Part shown: in pieces, positions 50,001-57,288 of the stretch
Numbering within the stretch: position 1 is the stretch's first letter
Layout: each line of letters begins with the position of its first letter
Notes under the pieces: generated by a model
What the model saw: only the letters and a program-made list of their open reading frames with translations
What the model was told of the DNA's origin: nothing
Databases searched by the model: none
Program-made: the position numbers and the translations under genes
Origin: G963668605 sp963668605
GTDB lineage: Bacteria; Acidobacteriota; Terriglobia; Bryobacterales; Bryobacteraceae
Length of the DNA: 64,000 bases
Reading direction: 5' to 3'
Assembly: GCA_963668605.1 (NCBI GenBank)
Contig: OY764903.1
Location: 558,001 to 622,000, forward strand

Positions 50001-50502
50001 CACTGGCCGAGGGCCCGGCGATGATGCCGGGAGTCAACTGCACCAGCCGGAAGGAACTTCTTCCGTTCAACGGCATACTCTGGATCTTGCTGCTGTCTAC
50101 AATCTGTCCCAGCGCGGAAGTCTCCTGTTCGAGCAGGGGTGCGGCGGTGCTCACCTGGATCTCCTGCGCCATGGCGCCCAATTCCAGATCGACATCGATG
50201 CGCGCCACCTGGTCGACCACGAGCGTGATGCCCGTCCGGCTGATCGGGCGAAAGCCGTCCTTGACCACAGTCAAGCGGTAGTTTCCGGGCGAGAGAAGCG
50301 GAAAAACGTAGGCGCCCGATTCAGCACTTTGCACCGCGCGCACGATTCCGGTATCAATGTTTGTCACCTTGACGTCTGCCGCTGGGACCGCGCCTCCCGA
50401 AGGATCGACAATGCGTCCCACGATCTGCGCGGATGTGCCTTGCGCGCAGAGTGAACCGGCGATCAGCAAACTCATCGCGAAGAGTCGAACGTAGAGTTTC
50501 AT
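47026..50502 (-). CDS. TonB-dependent receptor, Oar-like, in sulfatase operon
   Basis: 1158 residues from the ATG at 50502, with GGAAGG upstream; an ATG 39 bp earlier would lie before the signal peptide. It has a signal peptide (LFAMSLLIAGSLCAQ), a carboxypeptidase-regulatory-like domain (IVDPSGGAVPAADVKVTN, GNYRLTV) and a plug with IDSSKIQSMPLNGRSSFRLV-type motif. The barrel ends AAKINF. It is clearly paralogous to the receptor at 57289: same length, same LGQ.(I/V)D.SKI..(I/M)PLNGR..FRLVQLT block, same STTG and QF..QTT contexts. It sits between two sulfatases with 1-bp and 6-bp gaps, so the three are co-expressed. Confidence 0.92.
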   Translation of the reverse strand: MKLYVRLFAMSLLIAGSLCAQGTSAQIVGRIVDPSGGAVPAADVKVTNIDTGIVRAVQSAESGAYVFPLLSPGNYRLTVVKDGFRPISRTGITLVVDQVARIDVDLELGAMAQEIQVSTAAPLLEQETSALGQIVDSSKIQSMPLNGRSSFRLVQLTPGIIAGPSASGQFGDITVNTNQDTNFSINGGRQMSNEIHIDGVPSTTGQFNTITTIPSIEATQEFKVQSNNLSAEWGRFNGGVVNVSTKSGTNEIHGALYEYLRNDVFDANEFFNKNAGRSTPAFRMNQFGGAIGGPLSLGKLYSGKNRTFFFADYQGTRWRRGDTLRTAVPNSLQRRGDFSNTLNQTGQLVVVYDPSSTVANPAVAGQSIRTPFAGNILPANRIDPIARKLIDYYPQPNAPGDRFTDFNNYANNAGRSIDQNQLSGRIDHTVSSKYRVFGRVAHNRTILTQPDSYGNVATPDPGAVGTTPFRQTTVALDNAFTLSPTTILNLKYGLARWYQFRETRSYGFDLRTLGYPDSIVRQFQIPVFPAVNIEQYSPLGGQSYFNSGNDTHSLIGSLTKIVGKHTLKIGGESRLRRINFILIGGGSGTYTFNRAFTRGPNPLTFYDNSGQGVASFLLGTAASGSAPIISGMSLQNFYSGAYIQDDIRLTNNFTVNVGLRYETESPFTERYNSINYFDRDLPSPAKNSQFPDLRGGLVFASPDARNVWQPDRLNFAPRLGFAWSVAPKTVLRWGAGIFFSPAETSNVATAFASNSGYSASTPFTGTVDGGLTPYRLLSNPFPDGLLQPTRNTLGASTFLGQGLNVWDSRQVMPETYQWNFDIQRELPGQILIDVAYAGSRGVHLAFRNRQMNELDPQYLSLGTALNQLVTNPFYGTINVGAFAQKTITRRQTLLPYPQYTGVNVINMTSANSNYHSIQMKVDKRFSKGFGVLLAYTVGKLITDANNMFSGVGGASNNSTGTQNWYDLRAERGLSEMDVSQNVVVSFVAELPFGPGKALLGSSKGLVAAIVGGWQLNGISSYRSGYPLSIAATIPGGGNRPNSTGRSAAITESRTRGEQLARWFDTSAFLQPASFTLGNVGRTLADVRGPSIINQDLSLIKNTKLSEKVKLQLRFEYFNVFNRPQFGLPNTALGSGTFGRVDSTVLLPRVGQVAAKINF

Positions 50503-50503
50503 A

Positions 50504-51826
50504 TTAGAGTCCTTCCTTGACCGTGGTCTTGCGCCACGCATTCAAACGTTCCGAAAGAGCGCGCACCACTTCCGGCTTGGCGCTGGCGAGGTTCTTCGCC
50601 TCGGCCGGATCGGAGGCGAGGTCGAACAACTGCTTCTCGCCATCCTTGAGCGACTCTATCATCTTCCATTTCGAATCGCGGATTGCCATGGCCGACCAAC
50701 CGCCGAGAAAATGGTCTTTCTCCAAAGGGTAATACCAGCAAATATCGCGCTCCGCAAATGCGCTCTTCGGCTTCTTGAACAGAGTAGCGAGCGAGACACC
50801 GTCCAACTTGTATCCGGCCGGAGGTTTGGCGCCCGCGAATTCGAGCAGCGTCGGATAGTAGTCCGTGATTACGACCGGCGCGGAACAGACCTCGCCCCGC
50901 GGCAGCGTCCCTGGGAAACGCACGACCAACGGTACGCGAATGCCGCCTTCAAAGAGTTGCGACTTACCGCCGTGCAGATTCGCGTTTGTGGTGACGTTCG
51001 TCTCGCCGCCATTGTCGGAATTGAAGATGATCAGCGTATCGTTGTCGAGTTTGAGGCGTTTGACTTCGTCGAGGATTTTTCCGACGCCCTGGTCGATGGA
51101 TTCGAGCATTGCCGCGAGTGCCGGATTGTTCTTCTTCGTGCCGGCCTCGGGGCGGTCCTTGTACTTGGCAAGTAGTTCCGGCTTGGCGTCGAGTTTCGTG
51201 TGCGGCGCGTAATGTGCGAGATAGAGGAAGAAGGGCTGCTGCGCATTGCGCCCGATGAAGTCGACGGCCTCCTGATTCAAGCGGTCCGTCAGGTACTCGT
51301 GCGGCGTGCGCGCTGCCAGGCCTTCCAGGTGCTTGTAGGGATGCCAGTAGTAGCCCGGCCCGATGTAGCTGGTCTCCGAACAGATGACTTCGTCGAAGCC
51401 GTGCAACTTGGGGTCTCCCGGACGCTTTTTGTAATCGCCCATCAGGTGCCATTTGCCGATCAGGCCTGTCCTGTATCCGGCCTGCTTCAGCATCTTCGGC
51501 AACGTGGGCAGGGCCGGGGAGAGGAAGTTCGTATCATCGGCACGGAGGTAGTCGATGATGCCAACCCGCGCCGGATGCTGGCCCGTCATGAATGACGCCC
51601 TGGTCGGCGAGCACACCGGCGCTGCGGAGTAGGCGTATGTGAAGCGTACGCCCTCGCGCGCCATGCGGTCGATATTCGGAGTCTGGTTGAACTTGTTCCC
51701 GTAGCAGCCGGGTTCCCCCCAGCCGAGATCGTCGCTCAGAATGAAAATGATGTTAGGCGGCCGGTTTGATTTGGCCGCGGCCGTGGCTGCAACTCCAAGC
51801 ATGGCCGCAAATTCCCGTCGAGTCAT
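50504..51826 (-). CDS. sulfatase (formylglycine-dependent arylsulfatase type), exported
   Basis: 440 residues. N-terminal MTRREFAAMLGVAATAAA is Tat-like. IFILSDDLGWGEPGCYG holds the metal Asp pair, Cys72 in PVCSPTRASFMTGQHPAR is the formylglycine site, and IGKWHL and NSDNGGETN follow. The C-terminal segment LFDLASDPAEAKNLA is the usual tail. It is first in a three-gene operon, and its stop lies 1 bp before the receptor start. It differs from the neighbouring sulfatases well beyond the core motifs, so the substrates probably differ. Confidence 0.92.
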   Translation of the reverse strand: MTRREFAAMLGVAATAAAKSNRPPNIIFILSDDLGWGEPGCYGNKFNQTPNIDRMAREGVRFTYAYSAAPVCSPTRASFMTGQHPARVGIIDYLRADDTNFLSPALPTLPKMLKQAGYRTGLIGKWHLMGDYKKRPGDPKLHGFDEVICSETSYIGPGYYWHPYKHLEGLAARTPHEYLTDRLNQEAVDFIGRNAQQPFFLYLAHYAPHTKLDAKPELLAKYKDRPEAGTKKNNPALAAMLESIDQGVGKILDEVKRLKLDNDTLIIFNSDNGGETNVTTNANLHGGKSQLFEGGIRVPLVVRFPGTLPRGEVCSAPVVITDYYPTLLEFAGAKPPAGYKLDGVSLATLFKKPKSAFAERDICWYYPLEKDHFLGGWSAMAIRDSKWKMIESLKDGEKQLFDLASDPAEAKNLASAKPEVVRALSERLNAWRKTTVKEGL

Positions 51827-52091
51827 TACGTCGCTCCCTGAAAGATCGCACTTGCTGTGCGTGCCTCTGTTACCACAGTATGCGCAAATTTCGGGTTTAG
51901 CGACAGCCGCACACTGTTTCTTTTGCTTGCAGCGCCGCTACGACGGTGCATTGTGGCCGGCGGCAAACACGCTGGAACCCAATAATAGCTGGAAACTTGT
52001 CCGGCGAGTCACAATCGCTTCTCGGTGTTACAGTAGGCGGCGCCGAGGTGTTTGGCGACAGACTCGTCTACTTCCTTCCTGCTTTCTGGCT

Positions 52092-53495
52092 TTATTCCTT
52101 CCCCTTCATTTGGCGGGTCTTGGCCTGCAATTCGGTTTCGATTCCGCGGTCGCCCTGTTGCGTCATCCACTGATCGAGTTGGCGTCTCAACTGCGCCTGC
52201 ACATCCTTCAGACGCGGGTCTCCGGCGAGGTTGCGCAGTTCGTTGGGGTCCGCCTTCAAATCGTAGAGCTCTTCCGCGGGACGCCGTATATAGAAGCTGA
52301 CGCGTTGCGCGGCCGCAGCTCCGGCTCGCTTCCAGGCAGTGAGCAGACCGTCCGGGTCCGTTGTCAAAATATTGGAAAAATCGGAATTGAAATTCAGGTT
52401 GCGAATGTATTTGTAACGCGTATCGCGAACGGAACGAATCGGGTAGTTCGGACTGCCGTTGATGATCCCGAGCGTGGTCTGCACACCGAATACATATTTT
52501 CCGTGTGTTGCCGACTTCCCCAGCAGCACGGGCAGAAAACTCGTGCCGTCGAATCCAGTGCGGCCGTGCGCATCGGGTCTGCCTGTGACAGTTCCGCGCC
52601 AATCCGCGCCGGCAGCGTCCAAGAGCGTGGGCAGAATGTCGACATACTGCGTGAGGGCAGAATTGCGGCTGCCGGGCTTGACCCTGCCGGGCCAGCGTAT
52701 GATCACAGCGGCCTTCAAGCCTGCGTCGTAGCACGACCATTTCACGAACGGGAACTGCGTGCCCTGTTCGCTGGCGAAGAGCACGATCGTTTGGTCCGCC
52801 TGTCCGGATTCGTCGAGCGCGCGCAATGCCGCGCCGACTTGCTTGTCGAAGTAGGTCACCTCGGCGTAGTAGTGGCTGAGCGCTTTTCGCGTCTCCGGGC
52901 AGTCGACCAGATACGGGGGCGGCTTGAGTGTCTCGGGCGGATAGGCAGCCGGGTCGCCCTGATCCCAGGGCATATGTGGCTGGTGCGAGGCCATCACGGC
53001 GAAGAAGGGCTGCTTCGGATCTCGGGAGACGAACTCTCGCAACGCGCTCAAGTCCGCCGGATCGGGATCCGCGCCTTTCTTGCCGATGACCTCGAATGGA
53101 AAACTTGCCGGAGGACCGAAGTGCTCCTTGCCCATCAGACCGCTGCGGTAGCCGAGCTTGCCAAAATGATGCGGAATGGATTGCACGCCATCGTACGTGC
53201 GGCTGTGATTGGGATACCCGCCGTTGCGCACTGGAAACATGCCAGTGTAAAGCGACTGGCGCGTGGGCGCGCACATCGCCGTCGCGGTAAACATGCCGTC
53301 GAAGCACATGCCTTCGCGGGCGAGGCGCGCCAGATTCGGTGTGTGCACCTGACGGCTGCCGAACGGCTCGATCTCATGCCAGGTGAGGTCGTCGGCGATA
53401 ATCAGCAGGACATTCGGCTTCGCCGTCCCCGCGGTTCGCCCAATCCGGGTGAGTGAAGCGCCTCCGGCGGCGCGCAGAAATGCTCTTCGTTGCAT
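52092..53495 (-). CDS. sulfatase (heparan N-sulfatase-like group), exported
   Basis: 467 residues. N-terminal MQRRAFLRAAGGASLTRIG is Tat-like. LLIIADDLTWHEIEPFGS provides the metal Asp pair and Cys75 in AMCAPTRQSLYTG is the formylglycine site. Compared with the neighbours it has GKEHFGP in place of GKWH and ASEQGTQFPFVKW in place of SDNGG. This pattern is shared with sulfamidase (SGSH)-like enzymes. C-terminal RRPAEELYDLKADPNELRNLA closes it. Subgroup assignment is inference from these motifs. It follows the sulfatase at 53505 by 9 bp in the same orientation. Confidence 0.88.
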   Translation of the reverse strand: MQRRAFLRAAGGASLTRIGRTAGTAKPNVLLIIADDLTWHEIEPFGSRQVHTPNLARLAREGMCFDGMFTATAMCAPTRQSLYTGMFPVRNGGYPNHSRTYDGVQSIPHHFGKLGYRSGLMGKEHFGPPASFPFEVIGKKGADPDPADLSALREFVSRDPKQPFFAVMASHQPHMPWDQGDPAAYPPETLKPPPYLVDCPETRKALSHYYAEVTYFDKQVGAALRALDESGQADQTIVLFASEQGTQFPFVKWSCYDAGLKAAVIIRWPGRVKPGSRNSALTQYVDILPTLLDAAGADWRGTVTGRPDAHGRTGFDGTSFLPVLLGKSATHGKYVFGVQTTLGIINGSPNYPIRSVRDTRYKYIRNLNFNSDFSNILTTDPDGLLTAWKRAGAAAAQRVSFYIRRPAEELYDLKADPNELRNLAGDPRLKDVQAQLRRQLDQWMTQQGDRGIETELQAKTRQMKGKE

Positions 53496-53504
53496 GCTTG
53501 TTCC

Positions 53505-55127
53505 TTAGCTTGGACGGGGCGCGGAGACTACCTTTTGCCAAGGCTCCACTTGCGCGCGGACGGCCCATTGATCGTACAGGGCGGACATAGCGGCGACGCG
53601 TTGCGGATCTTTCGCCGCGAGGTCGTGCATCTCGGTACGGTCGGCCGCGAGGTCGTAGAGTTCCCATCGATCAGGATGCCGCGAAACCAGCTTCCACTTG
53701 CCTTGGCGCACGGCGCGATTGCCTTCGTGCTCCCAGTAGATTGCCTCGTGGCCGGCTCGCTTGCCGTTTTCGAAGACGGGCCGGAGACTCTTGCCTTCGA
53801 GCGGCGTGATGCGCTCGCCGTTGAAGCTCTCCGGATATTTTGCGCCCGCCACATCGACGCAGGTCGCCATCAGGTCGATCAGGTGCCCGGGCTCGTGCGT
53901 GAGTGTGTTTTCGCGCTTGATCACGCCGGGCCAACGGGCAATCAACGGAGTGGCGATGCCGCCTTCGTGCACCCAATGTTTATAGAGCCGGAAGGGCGTG
54001 TTCGACAGATTAGCCCACGGCACGCCGTAACTCTGATAGGTCTCTTCCGGGCCGGGCATGACGCCGGGGATATTGCCGACCTTGACGGGTCTGCCGTCGA
54101 ACGTCTTGGCAGGCACGTGAAGCCCACGGGATTTCGGACCCAGTTCCTCGGCGCAGCCGCCGTTGTCGGCGAGAAAAATGACGAGGGTGTTGTTCTCCTG
54201 TCCGCTCTGGCGCAGTGCGTCTAGAATACGCCCGACGCCCTGGTCCAGGCGGTCGACCTGTGCGGCGTAGACCTCCATGCGGCGCTGCTGCCATTCCTTG
54301 TCCGCGGCGTCTTTCCAGGGAGCGACAGTCGGGTCGCGGGGCGTCAGTGGCCAACGTCTATCGATGATGCCCATATCGATTTGGCGGCGCAGGCGTTCCC
54401 GGCGCAGGTTGTCCCAACCGTCCTTGTAACGGCCCTTGTAGTGCGCGATGTCGCCTTCGAGCGCGTGCAGCGGCCAATGCGGCGCTGTGAACGCGGCGTA
54501 GAGGAAGAAGGGATCTTTCTTGTTGGCGGCGGCTGTGATGAAGTCGGCCGCGTTGGCTGCGATCGCATCGGTGAAATAGTAGCCCGGCTTGTCGACGGGC
54601 GCCTTCTCGTTGTCGCGAGTCAGGGTCACCGGGTTGAAGTAATCGGCCGCGCCGTGGATGATGCCATAGAAGCGGTCGAAGCCGCGCTGCCGCGGCCAAT
54701 TGTGTTTGGATTCGGTGACCGGCGTGACGTGCCATTTGCCGGACATGAGCGTCTGATAGCCAGCCGGTTTCAACGCCTGCGCGATAGTGACAGCGCGGCT
54801 GCTGAGGTCGCCGCGGTAGCCCGGAAAGGGCTTGGGGTTATCCACCATGTGGCCGATGCCGGCCTGATGCGGATACAGGCCGGTGAGCAGGCTGGCGCGT
54901 GTGGGACAGCAGCGCGCGGTGTTGTAGAACTGCGTGAAGCGCACACCCTTGCGCGCCAGGCTGTCGATGTTCGGCGTCCGGATCTCGCCGCCGTAGCAGC
55001 CGAGATCGGAGAAGCCCATGTCGTCGGCCAGAATCAGCACTATGTTTGGCCGCTGCGGGACTGCCGCGGAGACGGCGGAGGAAAGTCCCGCAGTGGCTGC
55101 GGTGCCTAAGAACGTTCGTCGGGTCAT
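53505..55127 (-). CDS. sulfatase (arylsulfatase type, large), exported
   Basis: 540 residues from the ATG at 55127, giving MTRRTFLGTAATAGLSSAVSA, a Tat-like signal. An ATG at 55139 is an alternative; still longer starts precede the signal. LILADDMGFSDLGCYGGEI carries the metal Asp pair. The formylglycine site reads ARCCPTRASLLTG, so Cys73 is the modified residue in C-C-P-T-R. SGKWHV and LADNGGCAEELG follow. Length and the long insertion between about 200 and 260 resemble ARSA-type bacterial arylsulfatases. It lies downstream of the receptor at 57289 in the same direction, separated by the REP repeat and group II intron. Confidence 0.92.
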   Translation of the reverse strand: MTRRTFLGTAATAGLSSAVSAAVPQRPNIVLILADDMGFSDLGCYGGEIRTPNIDSLARKGVRFTQFYNTARCCPTRASLLTGLYPHQAGIGHMVDNPKPFPGYRGDLSSRAVTIAQALKPAGYQTLMSGKWHVTPVTESKHNWPRQRGFDRFYGIIHGAADYFNPVTLTRDNEKAPVDKPGYYFTDAIAANAADFITAAANKKDPFFLYAAFTAPHWPLHALEGDIAHYKGRYKDGWDNLRRERLRRQIDMGIIDRRWPLTPRDPTVAPWKDAADKEWQQRRMEVYAAQVDRLDQGVGRILDALRQSGQENNTLVIFLADNGGCAEELGPKSRGLHVPAKTFDGRPVKVGNIPGVMPGPEETYQSYGVPWANLSNTPFRLYKHWVHEGGIATPLIARWPGVIKRENTLTHEPGHLIDLMATCVDVAGAKYPESFNGERITPLEGKSLRPVFENGKRAGHEAIYWEHEGNRAVRQGKWKLVSRHPDRWELYDLAADRTEMHDLAAKDPQRVAAMSALYDQWAVRAQVEPWQKVVSAPRPS

Positions 55128-55261
55128 CAGTAAAATCATATCTCCATTCACTCTTGTCCAAGACAGATTTGAATTCCCGCGAGCAACAAAATCGCTCCTG
55201 TCGCTGGCGTTGTGAACGCACCTGCGCCATTCGGATCGCAACACGCGGAGCTCACCTCATA

Positions 55262-55330
55262 ACGGCGCCGCTTGCGCCGCACCGTTTGTCGGACATCTCC
55301 ATCGGTGCCCGAAGCGGTAGCGACGGGAGG
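55262..55330. repeat. REP-like units forming the left flank of the intron
   Basis: An inverted-orientation unit (about 55262-55292, CGCTTGCGCCGCACCGTTTG) is followed by a direct unit 55305-55330 (GTGCCCGAAGCGGTAGCG then ACGGGAGG). The direct unit pairs with 57231-57260 across the intron. Confidence 0.6.
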
Positions 55331-55331
55331 C

Positions 55332-57207
55332 GTGTGCCCAGCATGGGCAGAATCTAATTGGATGAAAGGAGCCAATCGGAGCCGATGAAGGCAACCGTAG
55401 CGAAACGCAAGGCGTAGCCGCGAGGCGAAGCCGAAAGAAGCGCGTAGCAAACTCTCGACCGTAGGGACACGAACTGGCAGTGAGGCCGGGTGCGGGCGGC
55501 AAGCTGGCGCCAAACAGCGAAGCCCAAAGATCATCAAGACGCATCAGGTACAGCCAGTCGGCACGAGGGGACAGATTCTGCACCTTACCTGGGGAGATCT
55601 CTTGCATGAGAGTGGAGGAGAAGTCAGCAGAGGCCGTAGTAGCGAAGAAGCCGTTGTAATGACGGTGGAGCGAAGGGCCGAAGGACCAATGCATTGGAGC
55701 TAGAGGAGGAACTGGAGGCCGGCGCAATAAGCGAACTCGAATCGCGGGACGTCACAACTACGGTGGCGAGAGCCCGGGAGTGCTTTCGGATCAGGCGGTG
55801 CAGCCGCGGAAGTCTGAACGCGAGGAGACGATGCCGGAGCTCTGCGAACCTCTCGACGGAGAGCAATGTACGAGACGTTAATGGAAACAGCCGTACGGGA
55901 CGAGAACTACGCGCAAGCGCTGGCGGCGGTGAAACGCAACCGGGGAGCGGCGGGTATCGATCGGATGACGACGGCGCAACTGGAATCGCATCTTCAGGCG
56001 AACTGGTGGATCCTCAAAGACAAACTTCTGAAGGGGACCTACGTTCCAAGTCCCGTGAGGCGTGTAGAGATACCGAAGCCAAGCGGGGGCACGCGGACAC
56101 TGGGCATCCCGACGGTACAGGACCGGTTCATACAGCAGTTGTTATTGCAAGTGCTGACACCGGTCTTCGATCCGCAATTCAGCGGGCACAGTTACGGATT
56201 CCGGCCGGGGCGCAGCGCACAGGACGCCGTGCGAGCCGCACAGCAATATGCGCAGGGAGGGAAGGACTGGGTGGTGGATCTAGACATCGCCAAGTTCTTC
56301 GACCACGTCAATCACGACATCCTGATAGGCCGGATCGCGGAAGTGATCCGGGACAAACGGGTGTTGCAACTGATTGGGAAATACCTGCGGCGGGGAAGCA
56401 TGGTGAACGGGGTGGTGACGAAAAGCGTGGAGGGAACGCCGCAAGGCGGACCGCTGTCTCCATTGCTGGCCAACATCTACCTGGACGCGCTCGATAAGGA
56501 ACTGGAGCGGAGGCAGCACAGCTTCTGCCGCTATGCCGATGACTGCAATATCTACGTAGGCAGTCAAGCGGCGGCGGAGCGAACGCTGGCTTCGATACAG
56601 GGCTGGATCGAGAAGCATCTGCGGTTGAAGGTGAATGCCGCCAAGAGCGGAACGGGGAGGGTTTGGGAACGTAAGTTCCTGGGCTTTCGACTGGACTGCA
56701 AGAAGCGGATCGGAATAGCACCGGAGAGTGTCGAACGATTCAAGGACCGGGTTCGCGAACTCTGGGATGCGCGGCGAAGTCGCAGCAGTAAACAACTGCG
56801 TGACGATTGGAACCGCTACGTGCGTGGCTGGTGGGGGTACTTCCGGCTGGTCGAAGCACGGACCCGGATTCGCGACCTGGAAAGCTGGGTTCGACGGCAC
56901 ATTCGGAAGTGTTTCTGGTTGCGATGGCACGACACGCGGGGACGACTGCGAAAGTTACGGCAGCTTGGCATCACGCGGGACCGGCACTTAGGCGTGGTCG
57001 GCAGCAGTCGCGGAGCATGGGCGATGGCGGTGCATCCTGTAATCAACACCGCCATCAGCCACGCGAAACTGCGGAGATACGGCTTCTTGTTTCCAACCGA
57101 TCTTGAGGCTCGTTAGATCGCCTTTGGTTCAACCGCCGGATGCGGAAAACCGCACGTCCGGTGGTGTGGGAGGGTGGCCGGGCGAAATCCCGGTCACTCC
57201 ACCCGAT
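55332..57207 (+). mobile_element. group II intron with maturase ORF
   Basis: The 5' end GTGTGCCCAGCATGGGC (55332) matches the GUGYG start of bacterial group II introns. A reverse transcriptase/maturase ORF lies at 55866-57116. After it, domain V is seen at 57132-57165 (ACCGCCGGATGCGG, AAAA loop, CCGCACGTCCGGTGGT). Domain VI (about 57170-57206) folds GGGTGGCCGGG against CCCGGTCACTCCACCC. The element ends CCCGAT, fitting the AY rule. The boundaries are by eye and could shift by a few bases. The element sits in a non-coding repeat, so splicing would not restore a gene. Confidence 0.85.
55866..57116 (+). CDS. ltrA: group II intron reverse transcriptase/maturase
   Basis: 416 residues. RT blocks: KRNRGAAGIDRMT (RT0/1), IPTVQDRFIQQ, GFRPGRSAQDAV, DLDIAKFFDHVNHD (Asp138/Asp140), GTPQGGPLSPLLANIYLD and the catalytic YADD at 223-226. 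Maturase domain X spans about 290-375 (RDDWNRYVRGWWGYFRL). The protein ends about 30 residues later without an H-N-H endonuclease domain, so target-primed insertion would use the replication fork or another nick. The ATG is preceded by GGAGAGC. It splices and mobilises the surrounding intron RNA. Confidence 0.94.
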   Translation: MYETLMETAVRDENYAQALAAVKRNRGAAGIDRMTTAQLESHLQANWWILKDKLLKGTYVPSPVRRVEIPKPSGGTRTLGIPTVQDRFIQQLLLQVLTPVFDPQFSGHSYGFRPGRSAQDAVRAAQQYAQGGKDWVVDLDIAKFFDHVNHDILIGRIAEVIRDKRVLQLIGKYLRRGSMVNGVVTKSVEGTPQGGPLSPLLANIYLDALDKELERRQHSFCRYADDCNIYVGSQAAAERTLASIQGWIEKHLRLKVNAAKSGTGRVWERKFLGFRLDCKKRIGIAPESVERFKDRVRELWDARRSRSSKQLRDDWNRYVRGWWGYFRLVEARTRIRDLESWVRRHIRKCFWLRWHDTRGRLRKLRQLGITRDRHLGVVGSSRGAWAMAVHPVINTAISHAKLRRYGFLFPTDLEAR

Positions 57208-57230
57208 GCGAATCAGGCTATGAAAATGCA

Positions 57231-57260
57231 GCCTCCGGTCGCTTGCGCTCGCGGCACTGT
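57231..57260 (-). repeat. REP-like unit on the right flank of the intron
   Basis: The reverse complement matches 43717-43746 at 28 of 30 bases. It also matches the pre-intron unit at 55305-55331 in inverted orientation (about 21 of 27 bases). The intron therefore lies in the loop of a REP-like hairpin. Confidence 0.7.
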
Positions 57261-57288
57261 ACGACGTGAGCGACAACTTCAACCTTGC

